64,000 nt of DNA from Lepiota brunneoincarnata (taxonomy: Eukaryota; Basidiomycota; Agaricomycetes; Agaricales; Agaricaceae). Where the stretch lies: contig JAEBUN010000032.1 of NCBI GenBank assembly GCA_023014365.1, positions 434,001-498,000 of the forward strand. The letters are read 5' to 3'. The position numbers and the translations under genes are program-made. This document shows positions 44,575 to 55,606 of the stretch, in pieces. Within the stretch, counting starts at the first letter, position 1; the number at the start of each line of letters is the position of its first letter. The notes under the pieces were generated by a model that worked only from the letters and a program-made list of their open reading frames with translations, was not told the origin of the DNA and made no database searches.

Positions 44575-45006
44575 GGTACTGTAAGGGCAACCTGGTTGTC
44601 ACATCGTGTCAACTGAGCAGGGGGAAACCTTAGAGAATTGAGTAAGGGTTCTCCGAGCTCACCTACACTACTTATACTACTTGCCATAAGTCCAAATTAA
44701 GTAATCTACTCTACATAAAGGGCCGTGAGGTGTCAGGGATGTCTAAAGTGGGTATGGTCAAGAATGGGCTCAGGACAGGGTTGCATGTGCCAGTGAGGGT
44801 TCACATCTGTATTGGAGGGGTGTAGGAAGGAACTCCAAGCACTGGAGTGCTAGAGGACCAAATTCCAGGCTGAAGGGGGCTGGGGATGAGATTTTTGAAT
44901 GCAGGAAGTGTAAGGGGACTGGCGTCATGCACTCCATGTCATGCTCCCCCTTACGCAAGGTACGTCTAGGGGCCTGCGGTTGGATGTCCAGGCTTGGCCT
45001 TCTTAG

Positions 45007-46882
45007 CCGATGAAATGCGGATTACTTTACGAGATTGAAAACGAAGTTCGTTAACAGGTTTGCTAATTCCGACTTTATAAGTTTTGTGGGGGAGAGGTTG
45101 TCACAGATCTCCAGAAATATATTCAATTCTAGTGTTTTTAGGGTTTTGGTACGTTATTCTCTTAGTCTCCAACTAGACAGACAGTTGTTCTATCTGAATA
45201 CAATGGGAACTTTTGATGGTCGTTGCTATATAATATGTTAACTAATATCTTCACGATTCGATAAGTCAGGCAAAATGCAAGCTTTCGCAATCAGTGAACC
45301 TCCGTAGACCTAGCAGACAACGTATTCTAACAGGCCCTAGTGTACTATGTCCTTTTCTCTTGACAATACTGTAAATTTACACTACCCAGCGAGACAGGCT
45401 TTTGACAAGCTCCTGCAGTAAGTGTCTTTAAGCTAGTAGGCCTAGCGGACGGCGTTATCTAACGGGCCTTAGCGCACTACAGCTTCTGAACAAGGCAATA
45501 AAACTTTTATACCACTCAGCGAAACAGGCTTCTAGCGAGCTCCTGCAGTAAGTATCTTTAAACTAGATAGACCTAGTGGACAGCGTTTTCAACGGGCCCT
45601 AGCATACTATGTTCGCTTCTCAATTAAACAGCTCTACAATTCAATGGTATACTTCTGAGGCAAGGCCTCTAAGAGGAACCCAAAGAAACGGAAGTTAGTG
45701 AACTTTTCTACTTAAGAACCGAAGAGGCGTAGCAACTCGTATTCAGTTCTCGAGTCAAGCAGAAGGGTCTGTCAATATCTCAATCGTTTCAAAGGGTCTG
45801 GTTTTAAAGAGTATAACTCTTTAAGTCTCTAGTGGTCTTATGACCGAAGAAAATCGCGTAAAATTGCTTTATATTCTTATCCTAATCAACCATACAATCA
45901 GAGGGGGAAATAGGCAAGCGGTTTCTTTCCTCCCATGTAATTTACAGACAAGTTTTTATAACAATATACAATTAACTTATGGGTATACCTGAAACAAGCC
46001 TTCAGCTTCATCATTTTATTGTCTCCTCATCATTTAGGAGCATCATTCTAGGAGTTCTGATATCAGCGACATCAATTTGCTCTCAGGGACTTGCTCCCTA
46101 GGTGCCTGGCTATTTATATCACAGCCAGCCGGGTTAGCAAGTTTCCTCGCTAACGTTTATCTATTGGTTTTTATTTTATTCTCGGACTCTCCACACCTGA
46201 GCTTTTCAACCCTAATGTTCTAAAGTCCACTTCCATAGTCTTCAGGTAGTAGACTAACACTAGAATTAATTAGCTTATTCTATTCTTATCAATCTTCATT
46301 TTCTAGTTCATCATTTCTGATCTCTTTTTGTTTCTATGAGGGGGCATCCTTCCCTGAGTACCCTCGGGGATACCCCCATTCGATCCCTTAGGTTTCAATA
46401 TCATCAGAACCATTTCAAGGGGACATTCTTGTCAGGGCATTCAGCTGATCCCTACATTCTTTTGTCAAGATTCACTCCCGGACCTGTTATTATGACTAGG
46501 TACCATCTGGATGACATAGGTGTTGCGACTCGTCCGCTTTCTAGGGCAGAGGCGAAGAAATGGGTCTTTTTGTGCAGTCATGAGTATCTTAACTAATATC
46601 TTAGTTAACACGGTATCGGATACAATGCTCGGGTACATTCATACCAGAGTCATTCTTCCATAGCCTTGTCACCCATAAGTTAGTTAACATCACTTTTACT
46701 TGTCTGGGTGTTCTGGTTCTGTTTCTGAGATGTCCACCTTCACATATTTTAGATAGTATTCTAAATCTCTCGCACCCAGTGTCTGACCATGGCCATATAC
46801 TGATATTATTCAGTAACGGAGAGTTAGTTACTTTATTAGCTAGTGATTTCACAAATGAAATGATTTTGCGGCGCAACACCGA
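45007..46882 (+). mobile_element. Large solo LTR-like element (45011-46878), 4-bp TSD CCGA
   Basis: 1868 bp, TGAAATGCGG...GGCGCAACA, flanked by CCGA (45007-45010, 46879-46882). No retroelement genes. It carries a tandem repeat region and is not CpG-depleted like its surroundings, so it is probably a recent insertion. It could be a solo LTR of a large Gypsy family or a non-autonomous element. The short ORFs inside (46336-46596 and its antisense neighbours) show no family resemblance. Confidence 0.65.
45305..45690 (+). repeat. About three tandem units of ~131 bp
   Basis: Units start TAGRCCTAG at about 45305, 45437 and 45568. Each contains AACGGGCC(T/C)TAG-like and AGCTCCTGCAGTAAGT motifs. The third unit is incomplete. 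Confidence 0.7.
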
Positions 46883-47275
46883 TACCCAATGCCCAAGCCC
46901 AGTCTCGGCCTTCAGCCACCCCCATCCCTGAGCCTGATCTGCGGGCAACTTCTTATTATTAGTTGTTTGTCTATTGTTTGCATATGTTATTACTGGTAGC
47001 TATTGTAGTGTTTGGTTACCCAGTCTGTGCACAGACCACTATGTATATATATAGTGTGGGTGGCGATTTCAATCGCCACCTGAATATCAACTTGGTTCTG
47101 GTGCCATATCTTCCCCTAACAGGAAGGCAGGAAATCGGATTTCTGAGCATAGGAAAGCTGGGGACTGGGTTTCTGAACATAGAGAGGCAGGGAATCAGAT
47201 TTCTGAGTGCTAGGAGGTTGGGAATCAGATTTCCAAATTTGAGGTTGTGAGCAGTGACCTGAAGTTCCCCTTACA

Positions 47276-48336
47276 GGTACTTGGTATTGAGGGCATTTGT
47301 TTTGTTTGTGTCAAGGCTGGTAAGTCTTGCAGAAAGGGCATTGGTATTCAAGGCAGTTGTAGGAGTAATGTCCAGGAGTGGTTCAGCAGCATCCAAGACA
47401 TTCAAATTGAGGGCAGTCCATTGGCCAATGGCCAACCATTCTGCATTGACAACAGTATGTGTTGGAGGGGGCGACAGAGTCAGTTTGTGTGTGAAGGGGT
47501 GCAGGGGAGTCCTGAAGTCTTCTGTGTGTAGTGATGGTGGTTGTGGTGGGGTTGATAGGGTGGAAAGGGTTGTTTGTATCATTTCAAGGATGGGATGTGG
47601 AGTTTCAGTTATGATTGGAGGTAATTTGGATCTTGTTCATGGAGGGATCATTAGTGGTGGTGGCAATTCGACTGGTGTTGGGGATGGCATTGGAGATGGG
47701 GTGAATTCATATTGTAGAATTGTCAGGTAATCAATCTTAGGTCATTGCTGGATGGAGGGATAAGTATGCTGACAAACCAAGCATAATCTCTGGCTGCATT
47801 TGTAGTTGTTGTTTGAGTGAGGCCTTCCAGGCCTGTTGGGTTTTGAGTGTTTCAGTGAGAGACACAACATATCAAACATGGTTGGCATAAGTTTGCCAGA
47901 TTGGTTGGTGTTCATAGTGAAGGAGAGTGTTTTTGAATTGATGTGAAGTGGGTTTGGTGGCTGCAATTCTGTCAATATCATTTGTGTTAATTTGAGGTGA
48001 TCTATGTGATTGAAAACATATTGCAGGGGGACTGTATCTTTGAGCTCAGGTGAAGGCAGGTATATAAGGGGTGTTTTGGGTGGCAGACTGAGGAGGAGGG
48101 GACAATAGAGCAGTAGGCAGAAACAAGCTTGATTTTCCTTTGATAAGTTTGATGGATGAGTCAGAAGGTGCTGGGGTATTAGAGCAATGATTTGAGCTAT
48201 GGGATGAGGTATGGTCTGGGATATAGGTGAGAGCAGATTGGGGGCAATTGTTAGTGTTGGATTGGTTCATGTTTTTAAATGAGTTGATGGGAACTTCTTC
48301 TGGGTGTTGGGTTTTGGATGGTGATTGGGAGGCCAT
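47276..48336 (-). pseudogene. G5 post-pol ORF with three zinc knuckles
   Basis: Downstream of the chromodomain, open pieces (48336-48046, 47981-47742 and 47582-47271) precede a cluster of three knuckles read in one frame at about 47470-47281. They are CX2CX4HX4C (ending GHWPMDC), CX2CX6HX4C (ending PGHYSYNC) and CX2CX6HX4C (ending HKQNKC). Two TGA codons interrupt them where Arg is likely. The same double-knuckle spacing occurs in G3. The ORF is cut by the nested LTR block at 47275 and continues at 44574. Confidence 0.55.
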
Positions 48337-48344
48337 GTGTTTCT

Positions 48345-48560
48345 TGGTAAGTATTTAAGTCTTCCAATGTGTGGGGCACAAGGTTGTCTTCTGAGATCCA
48401 TTCATTTTTGCTATGGCTGAAGCCTTTCCATTTTACATAATACTGGTTTTTCCCTCATTGTCAGTGGTGATTGATGATTGATTCAATTTCATATTGTTCT
48501 TCATCATTGATGATGTCAGGTGGCAGGGGTAGAGGAGTCTTTCCATAGATTTTGTTTTCT
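48345..48560 (-). pseudogene. G5 chromodomain
   Basis: Reading two frames: YEIESIINHH (first strand), then QYYVKWKGFSHSKNEW (central WKG motif), ISEDNLVPHTLEDLNTY (helix). A frameshift separates the first strand from the rest. It targets integration in chromoviruses. Confidence 0.7.
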
Positions 48561-48825
48561 TGGAGCAGTGTTAGAAGGATGGCATGGAAGACAGGGTGTA
48601 TCTTCCATGTTTTAGGTATTTTTAGTTTGTATGTGAGCAGAGATAGGATTTGCTAGATTTGGAATGGTCCTAGTCATTTTGGCATTATTTTCCTGGAGGG
48701 TAATGATGTTCTGATGTTTTTGGCTTCTAGCAGACTTTCTGTCCTAGGGTAAAGGATTTGAAGTTTGAGGTTCTTCTTTTGGTCATTGTTTCTAATGTTA
48801 GTTGATGGGCGGCTTGTGCATCTTT

Positions 48826-49920
48826 TCAGGCATTGTCTAGATTTTGAAGTTGTTCATTGACTGAAGGGAAGTCAGTATTCTCTATGATTGTTGGATTTGG
48901 TGGGGGGTTGTATCCCATAATTAGTTCAAATGGGGATTGATTTCGGGTGGCATGTGTTTTGGAATTCTGCACGAATTCTGCCATTGGTAGTGTTTTGGAC
49001 CATGAAGTTGGGTTTCTGGTGCAATAGATAGAGAGGTAAGTTTCAATCTCCTGATTGTATTGTTCAGTTGATCCATCTGTTTGAGGATGGTAAGCAGTGG
49101 AGAATGCTTGTTGGATGTTGAGTCTATTCATGAGGTTTTGCATGGATTTTGCTGCAAATTGAGGGTCTTGGTCAGAGATGATTTTGTCTGGCAGTCCAAA
49201 TCTTGTGAATATCTTGTCAATAAGAATTCTTGCAATATCATCAGCAGTTGCAGTATCTGAAGTTGGAGTAAAAATTACCCCCTTCATAAGGCCATGGTCC
49301 ACCATGGACAAAATAGCATTGTGGCCATAAGATAGTGGCAATGATGTGATCAAGTCCCAGGATATCTGGGCAAAGGGTCAGAGTGAGTCTGAATGGGGTA
49401 TTGGTTGGAGGGGTGGAATTTCAGTTCTCCTGATGATTTTGTATTGCTGACAGGTGGAGCAACCTTTGATGTAGTTCTTGATGAATGTGGCCATGCTGGG
49501 CCAGTACACTTCTTTCCATGCAAGGTGGTAGGTTTCCTGTTTGCCAGGGTGACCTCATGATGGGTGATCATGGTATCGTGCTGCAATATTGCATCATAGT
49601 TGGAGATCCTCAGGTATGACTACTTTTCCTCGGTAGGTGAGTAATGGACCATTTGTTGTATGTATTGATCCATAGTCATTGTTGGTGGATTTAGGAATGG
49701 AATTGCATAGGGATTGGAGGATGTCAGAGAGTGATGGGTCAAATTTGGGAGAGGTGGTGATATGTTCTTGGAGTTTGGTGTTGATTATGTCAATGAACAG
49801 TTCTTTTGGAAGGACTGTTATCAATTTGGCAAAGTTTGCAAATAGGTCACTGGGGAGCATAGTGACGTCCTTGTTATCATTATCTTCTTCTGGTATGTGG
49901 TCTGGGCAGTGAGAGAGCAC
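48826..49920 (-). pseudogene. G5 integrase
   Basis: Zinc module HPGKQETYHL...CSTCQQYK (about 49560-49430). Core: DLITSLP Asp (about 49350), IISDQDPQF Asp (about 49165), then YHPQTDGSTEQYNQEIE Glu (about 49060). The stretch 49353-48826 is open for 175 codons with all three motifs in order except the first Asp at its edge. The frame stops at 48826. GPY and chromodomain continue in other frames. Confidence 0.8.
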
Positions 49921-50069
49921 ATCAGGTGCTGGTATTCTGGTTCCAGGTACATGTTCAAGTTTGAAGTTGAATTGTGAGAGTATTTGTACCCATCAGGCTT
50001 GTCATCAGTTTAACTTTTGGGGTTTTCTCCAATAAGTCAGGTTTTGGTGGTTGGTTTTGATGATTACTG

Positions 50070-51472
50070 TATGTGGGGATCCCTTGAGGTAATGACACCA
50101 TTCTTCCAAAGTGTGGATAATTGCTAGTATTTCTTGATTGTAAATGTCATAGTTTTGTTCTGCCAGATTGAATGTTTTTGATATGAATGCAACTGGTTTT
50201 CAGTTGCCATTGATGTCCTTTTGATATATATAGAACTCCTCCAGAGGCATCAGATTTGATTTTGAAGGATTTGTTTTGGTCAGGCATTAGGAGCACTGGT
50301 TCTTTTGTGAAGGCTTCTTTGAGGGTGTCAAATGATGCTTGTGTTTCATTGGTCCATTGGAATTTCTTGTTTTTGGTGAGGAGGTTGTTGAGTGGTTTTG
50401 TATGATTGGAATAGTGTTGGATAAATTTTCAGTAGAAATTGCAGAAACCTATGAATTTTTGTATGTCACATACACAGTTTGGGGTTGGCCATTCTTGGAT
50501 GCCCTTGAGTTTACCAGAGTCCATTTTAATTTTGTCTGGGGATATAATCATTCCCAGGTATTTGAGTTGTTTCTTGTTGAATTTGCATTTCTCCATTTTG
50601 AGATAGAGGTTGTGTTCTTTGAGTTTTTGTAGGACTTGTTCAGTTAGTTGATTGAGTTGTTCTTCTGTTTTGGCATAGATTAGGATATCATCCATATAGA
50701 TAATTACTCCTCCTTTCTCCAGAAGATCATTGAAGATGGTGTCCATCATATGTTGAAATGTTGCAGGGCTGTTACACATTCCAAAGAGCATGACAGTTGG
50801 TTCAAAAAGGCTGAAGGGCATCTTGAATGTGGCTTTCCATTGGTCACCATCCTTGATTTGTATGTTGTTGTATCCTAGTTGGACATCAAGTTTTGTAAAG
50901 TGTTTGGCACCTTTTAATTTGTCCATTATATTTGATATCATCAGAATCAAGTAGGCATTCTTGACAGTATGATTGTTTAAGTAATGATAATCTTGGCAGG
51001 GTCAGAGGTTGCCATCTTTTTTTCCCACAAAGAAGAAGGGAGAGGCTATTGGGGATTTTGATGGTTGAATATATCCTTTTTGGAGGTTTTCATCAATAAA
51101 AGTCTTGAGTTCTTCTTCTGCCATTGAGAGTTGATATGGTTTTATTGATATGGGTTTGAAGTTGGGTTTTAGGTCAATTTTGTGATCATATGGGCAAGAT
51201 GGGGGAAAACATTCAGATTTCTTCTTGTCAAATATATTGAGCCATTTTTTGCATTTGGTAGGGATTTTCTGGGCTTGTTTGAGTTTATTGATAGTGCTTT
51301 GGATTTTCATAGCCATTGTAATCTTCATGTTGATTTCTAGAGGTGTATCTAGCATTGGTTTCATTTTGTTATTGAATGAATATTCATCGAAATTGGTAAA
51401 ACCGAGTTTTGAGTATTCTGGTGGGTCATCTTCTGGAAGTGGTGCTGTAGGGTCTTGAGCCATCAGGTTCAT
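50070..51472 (-). pseudogene. G5 reverse transcriptase and RNase H
   Basis: 51472-51002 encodes the linker and RT N-terminus (YIQPSKSPIASPFFFVGKKD). 50950-50429 encodes the palm with an intact YMDD (VIIYMDDILIYAK, about 50690) and the thumb (LKYLGMIISPDKIKM). RNase H is fragmentary beyond 50429 (SFKIKSDASG, where Asp is kept). Stops at about 51000 and 50428 are in positions where Arg is expected. Confidence 0.8.
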
Positions 51473-51499
51473 GGCAATTGAATTGATTTTGATTGGTCG

Positions 51500-51862
51500 T
51501 CACATGCTTTGTAGTAGCATGGGGAATGAATTGTGGTTCTTCTCAGGTCTCCAAGTAAATGTCTTCTTCTTCCAGTTGATGTCTGGGTTGTATTGTTTGA
51601 GCCAGGGTAGGCCTATGATAAGAGTTTGATCTCCAGTGTTGGTGATGTAAGCTTTGATGTTGCAATCTCTTCCATCAATAATAGTGTCAATTTGATGTAT
51701 GTTGTGATACTTCCATGTTGGTTTGGGGTTCCATCTACATTTCCTAGGGGAATAGGTCAGGGAAGTTTGTGGAGTTGATATCCATGAGTGTTGGTGAAAG
51801 TGTGGGAGATGAAATTTCCTTGAGCTCCAGAATCTAATAGTGCAGTGATGGCCATGGGTCAA
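51500..51862 (-). pseudogene. G5 aspartic protease
   Basis: In the relevant frame: ITALLDSGAQGNFIS (about 51855-51805), with the catalytic DSGA intact, then NVDGTPNQHG. In a shifted frame TLIIGLPWLKQYNPDINW follows, the C-terminal hydrophobic-Gly motif. One frameshift separates the halves. Confidence 0.75.
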
Positions 51863-52016
51863 GATGTTTGGTCACTCCTCAGTGTGATGGGAAGGTAAAG
51901 GGATCATTTATTTGGGGATGTATCTAGTGTTACATGATTGAGATTGAGAGGAGGAGGAGAGGGAGTCTTGTTTTTGGGGGTGGCTACAGGGGCAGATTGA
52001 TCTACAGGTCCCAATT

Positions 52017-52182
52017 TTAAAAATCCTGGAAGGGTCGTATTTCAGGATCTTTGGCTAGAGCATTGTGGAGCTCTTGTTGGAATTCAGGTTCAAGTTCTTG
52101 AACCATTTGGTGCATTTGAGATGCAACTTCAGCTATGGCAAGGGAGTACTTGCATGGGATGTTCTTGTTGAGAGTTTGGTTG
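52017..52182 (-). pseudogene. G5 gag, C-terminal segment
   Basis: Continuation of gag after the hAT-like insertion (NRANQTLNKN, IAEVASQMHQMVQELEPEFQ), ending at about 52017 and leading into the PR linker. It is part of the protein described at 53315-55046. Confidence 0.65.
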
Positions 52183-53322
52183 GCTCTGTTGGGGCATGGT
52201 GAATTTGCTGCCACCACTACCACACCCTATCACACTACTGCACATATGTGTCACAGTAGTATCACAGTAATTTGGTGGTAATGTGCAGTAATGTGGTGGT
52301 AATGTATAGTAATGTAGCAGTAGTGTACAATAATATAGGTACAATATACAGTAGTATAGTGACTATTTATTGGCTAAACTAACCACTCCTACATGACATA
52401 CCTCAGGGAAATGTCAGAAACTCGGATCAAAAGCCCTTGGATTGACAATATCCCCTCCTCCTGACTTGAATTCATCCCCTCTCTATTCCTTGGTAATTAA
52501 TCTGGGCATGCCCTGAGAATATTGAAGGACTGTAGGATATTCTAGATGAGCAGTAGCTAGCAATTTCCATTATTCTTGTATTCCTTCATCCTCATATTTC
52601 TCCCCTCTACACTTCTTTCTTTAATATTTCTAGAGCATACATGAGCTCCACTATCACCAGAGTGTAAATACCCTATGTATTTTGTAGGGACCTTATTTAA
52701 TTCACCAAGCTTAACCCATATTTGAAGTCTTCTCTCCCTCTTTCTCTCTTTTGCTCTATTTCTCTTTCCCTGCCTTGTTTTGCCTTGCCTCAACATCCCT
52801 GCCATTGGAGATCACTCATCTGACATCCCTTTATCATCCCAAGTCATCTCAAGTCCACGTGTTGAGTGGTTTTCATTAAATTGCTCAATTTCGTCATATT
52901 TTCACTACTATACCTACATAAATTGGGTAGAAGCCTCAACAACAGACAGACATTGTGATGCTTGCATATCTAAACCCCCAAACACCTCACCTATTACCCT
53001 TTCAGTTCAGAAACCCTGGCAGTAGTGTTACAGTAGTGTACTGTACCCTGGCAGCAGTGTGGTGGCAGTATACAGTAGTGTCACAGTAGCATGCCATAAC
53101 CCTGGCTGTAGTGTGTGGGTAGGATACAGTATTCCTGGCAGTTATGTATAATAATATGTGGCAGGCCATTAAACCATGGTATTGGAGTAACAATAAGTGC
53201 TTATTAGCAGGTATTAACATTGATCATAAGTATATAAAGTCTATAGTATTAATGTAAGGTGGCAGTAGTGGGCAGTAGGTGGCAGTACCACATGTGGCAA
53301 ATTCTTAAGGCCTGGCTCTGTT
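52183..53322. mobile_element. Putative non-autonomous hAT-like DNA element (52191-53314)
   Basis: It interrupts G5 gag, and the gag frame NPNRANQTLNKN rejoins when it is removed with one copy of GCTCTGTT. That 8-bp direct repeat (52183-52190, 53315-53322) is the TSD length of hAT elements. The ends are imperfect inverted repeats that align without gaps (GGGGCATGGTGAATTTGC versus CAGGCCTTAAGAATTTGC). Both subterminal regions are packed with CAGTAGTG-type repeats. There is no transposase. The same terminal sequence occurs at about 58080-58122. Confidence 0.5.
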
Positions 53323-55046
53323 GGGGTTTCATGGAGGTCAAGGTGGAGGGTTGGTTCTCATGCCAGAGAATTGGTGTGAAGGTGGAGGTATGTGGCATTG
53401 GGCCACAAAGTGGTCAGCAGAGCTGCATTGGAAGCATTTCTGGTCTTGGTAATTTTGGTATTGCTAGGGTGAGACCACAGCATCTATTTCAAGAGTGTCT
53501 TCTTGTTCTTGATGTTTGGGGTTTTTGAAATTGAGATAATTGTCATAGGGTTCTGGATTCTCTTGATAGTTGTGGGAGAGATAGTCTATCTCCATTGCAT
53601 TGGGGTCTCAGTGGGCTTGTTGTTGTTGTACGCTGGTGTTGCAGTAGTAGTTGGCATAAGGGGATGGATTGTATTGTTGTTTGGGACATGGTGCAAACCT
53701 TGAGGTGAATCAGTTGTTTTGGGGTTGGAAGTGATTGTTTTGGAATCTTGGCATTCTGTATAACACAGAAGCTCATCAGAGATTGTTGTCAAGCTGGTTG
53801 GCTTGGGTATACCATTCTTGTAAGGGGATTGGTGCCAGCATGCACCCCCCTTATGCAAGGCACATCTAGGGGCTTGTGGTGGTGGTGTCTGGGCTTGGCC
53901 TTTCTAGCCAATGCCCAATGCCCAAGCCTGGCCTCAGCCTTCGGTCACCCCTGTCCCCAAGCCTGATCCATGTGTACAATTATCTTTACTGTTGTTGTAT
54001 ATTGTTTGTGCATGTTATGTCTGGTAGCCTACATAGTGTTTGGTTACCCAATCTGTGCGCAGACCATTATTGTATATAAGTAACATAAGTGCTGATTACA
54101 ATCATCACTTGATTATCAACTTGGTTCTGGCACCAATCTAATCCCCTGACAATTCTTCTATAGTGGCAGGAGGTATTTCAGTGGAGTCTAGGTGCATTGT
54201 GATGTTTCAGTTGATTGCTTTTCAGTAGAGGTCTATGATTGCTCTATCATCTGTAAGTCTGGAATGTCAGACCAATTCTTTGAATCATGCATTGAAGTTG
54301 TTTAATGGGAGGTTCCCTTGTTTCATGATTTGTAGTTGAGTATACACATATGTGCTTTGATTGGCAGGTCAGAAGTCAGTTTGTAGTTGGGTGATGAAAT
54401 CATCAAATGGTTTGGACATAAATACTTTGGGAGTGGCTGTTGAGACATTTATTCTTTCTTCATTGTATGAAGTGGCCCAGGCTTGGGCATTGCCATTTTA
54501 CATTGTGGATAGCACAAATAGTGCTTTGGCTTTGTTAGTTGAATAGATTGCATCATTGGCTTTGAGGTATATTTGGCATTGAAATGGCCAATCTTCAAAT
54601 TTTGTGTGGTTGCTGTCAAAGACAGGCAGTTTGATTAATCCAAGTTCTCAGGACATTCTTGGTGGGCATGGGTTAGTTGTTGTGGTAGGGTTTGATGGTG
54701 GAGGTGATGGTGGAGCTTGAATAGCAAGTGGGGTTGGAGTTGGATTAGAAGTTGAAGGCAGATTGATAGGTGTTGTGATAGTGGGAGTTGGGTTTTGAGT
54801 GGGGTTAAAGCTTCCTGTGAAGGGATTTTGAGTGGGGATAGGTTTTTGTTGGGGCATTGGAGTTAGAGTTCTTGTGGTGTCTGTTATGCGTCCTTTTTGA
54901 TAGGGAGGTGTGGCAATTTTGAATGGGGATGGGGAAAATTGTCCTGGAGTGGATAGTTGTTGATCTTCATTGTCTGAGTGCTTGGTAGGAGCAGCATATT
55001 TGCAAGGTATTGTGGATGGTTTATCAATCATGTTCAGCAACTGCAA
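53315..55046 (-). pseudogene. G5 gag
   Basis: The N-terminal Pro/Thr-rich segment is open at 55046-54648. The gag core follows (LPVFDSNHTKFEDWPFQCQI, then ALFVLSTMQNGNAQAWATSY, about 54630-54440). It is then interrupted by the solo LTR 53819-54151. A zinc knuckle CFQCSSADHFVAQC (CX2CX4HX4C) is at about 53435-53395. Gag continues past the hAT-like insertion into 52223-52017. Several TGA/TAG stops. Confidence 0.75.
53814..54156 (+). mobile_element. Solo LTR (53819-54151), TGTNAGGGG family, TSD ATTCT
   Basis: 333 bp, TGTAAGGGGATTGG...CCCCTGACA, perfect TSD ATTCT (53814-53818, 54152-54156). TATATAAG at about 54075 is a promoter candidate. It is inserted in G5 gag. Confidence 0.88.
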
Positions 55047-55297
55047 GTAATATGAGGAATGAGTTGGTGATTATGTAGGAGGCAAATAGAATGTTGTTTC
55101 CATGGATGTGACAGTGGGAGCAGGGACAGATGAGGGTTTTGAGTTCAGGAAGAATAATGAAGTAAGCAGCAGCAGAGTTGGTTAGGACAATGAACACTAT
55201 CAGCAGGACAGCCAGTTTGGGAGAGGATACAGCAGATACAGCAGCAGCAGAGGTACAGCAGAGGAGGACAGCAAGTAGGAAAGCCAGAGTGAGGAAG

Positions 55298-55307
55298 AGT
55301 ACAGTGT
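55298..55307 (-). promoter_or_regulatory. G5 putative self-priming primer-binding site
   Basis: Two bases after the end of the 5' LTR, the minus strand reads ACACTGTACT. This is the exact reverse complement of AGTACAGTGT at the predicted 5' end of the element's own RNA. Tf1/sushi-type chromoviruses are known to prime reverse transcription from their own folded RNA 5' end, and the arrangement here matches that. Confidence 0.65.
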
Positions 55308-55309
55308 TT

Positions 55310-55601
55310 TGTTATCTGGGTAAGGGATCATCACTTAGTGGCAATACAACTTACTCTCTACAGGCATCTATACAGACTTATTCCCAGAGATATTCAGTTG
55401 CCAACTTGTGAGCGCAAACACTGGCAAAGGCTGGAGGACAAAGGCTAGTGTATAGAATGAACTACACTGTACTAGAGTACAATAGTAATTCTACTTGAGT
55501 TATATAAGTATCTACAGTGGCTGTGCTACTGTTATATTGGGGATTGGGGCTTGGGATCAAACCATTGGGGAAGTGTTCTATTTACAGGATATCTGATAAC
55601 A
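55310..55601 (-). repeat. G5 5' LTR with TATA box and transcript start region
   Basis: 292 bp. On the minus strand a TATATAA box lies at about 55507-55501. About 27 nt downstream is AGTACAGTGT (55473-55464), the likely RNA 5' region. Confidence 0.93.
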
Positions 55602-55606
55602 CTATA

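Larger units (their letters stand above)
44904..47126 (+). mobile_element. Solo LTR (44909-47121), TGTNAGGGG family, TSD GGAAG
   Basis: TGTAAGGGGACTGG...CCCCTAACA, perfect TSD GGAAG (44904-44908, 47122-47126). Net length is about 341 bp after removing the inner 1868-bp insertion. It is inserted in the G4-family solo LTR. Confidence 0.88.
44575..47280 (-). mobile_element. Solo LTR of the G4 family (44580-47275), TSD GGTAC, carrying nested LTRs
   Basis: Reverse complement of the G4 3' LTR (57340-57817). The net length after removing its insertion is 478 bp, identical to G4's LTR. Perfect TSD GGTAC (44575-44579, 47276-47280). It sits in the post-pol ORF of G5. Confidence 0.88.
43745..55606 (-). 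mobile_element. Complete chromodomain Ty3/Gypsy retrotransposon G5 with TSD CTATA
   Basis: Two 292-bp LTRs (43750-44041 = 3' LTR; 55310-55601 = 5' LTR, minus orientation) start TGTTATC and end GATAACA. Perfect TSD CTATA at 43745-43749 and 55602-55606. Minus-strand order: PBS, gag, PR, RT, RH, INT, chromodomain, post-pol zinc-knuckle ORF. It is interrupted by a solo LTR (53819-54151), a hAT-like insertion (52191-53314) and a three-level nested block (44580-47275). It is inserted in RNase H/linker sequence of G4, whose frame rejoins across one CTATA. Confidence 0.93.

Noticed and set aside
45011..46878. Possible mitochondrial DNA insertion (AT-rich, unusual composition)
   Set aside because: Precise TG...CA ends with a matching 4-bp TSD indicate integrase-mediated insertion. 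No mitochondrial gene was recognised.
46336..46948. ORFs of 86 codons (+) and 115 codons (-) inside the large LTR
   Set aside because: No domain, no conserved counterpart in the window and overlap of chance frames; not annotated as genes.
53819..54151. First read as a MITE with terminal inverted repeats
   Set aside because: The three copies have TG...CA termini with perfect 5-bp TSDs and a TATA box, which fits solo LTRs better than a DNA transposon.
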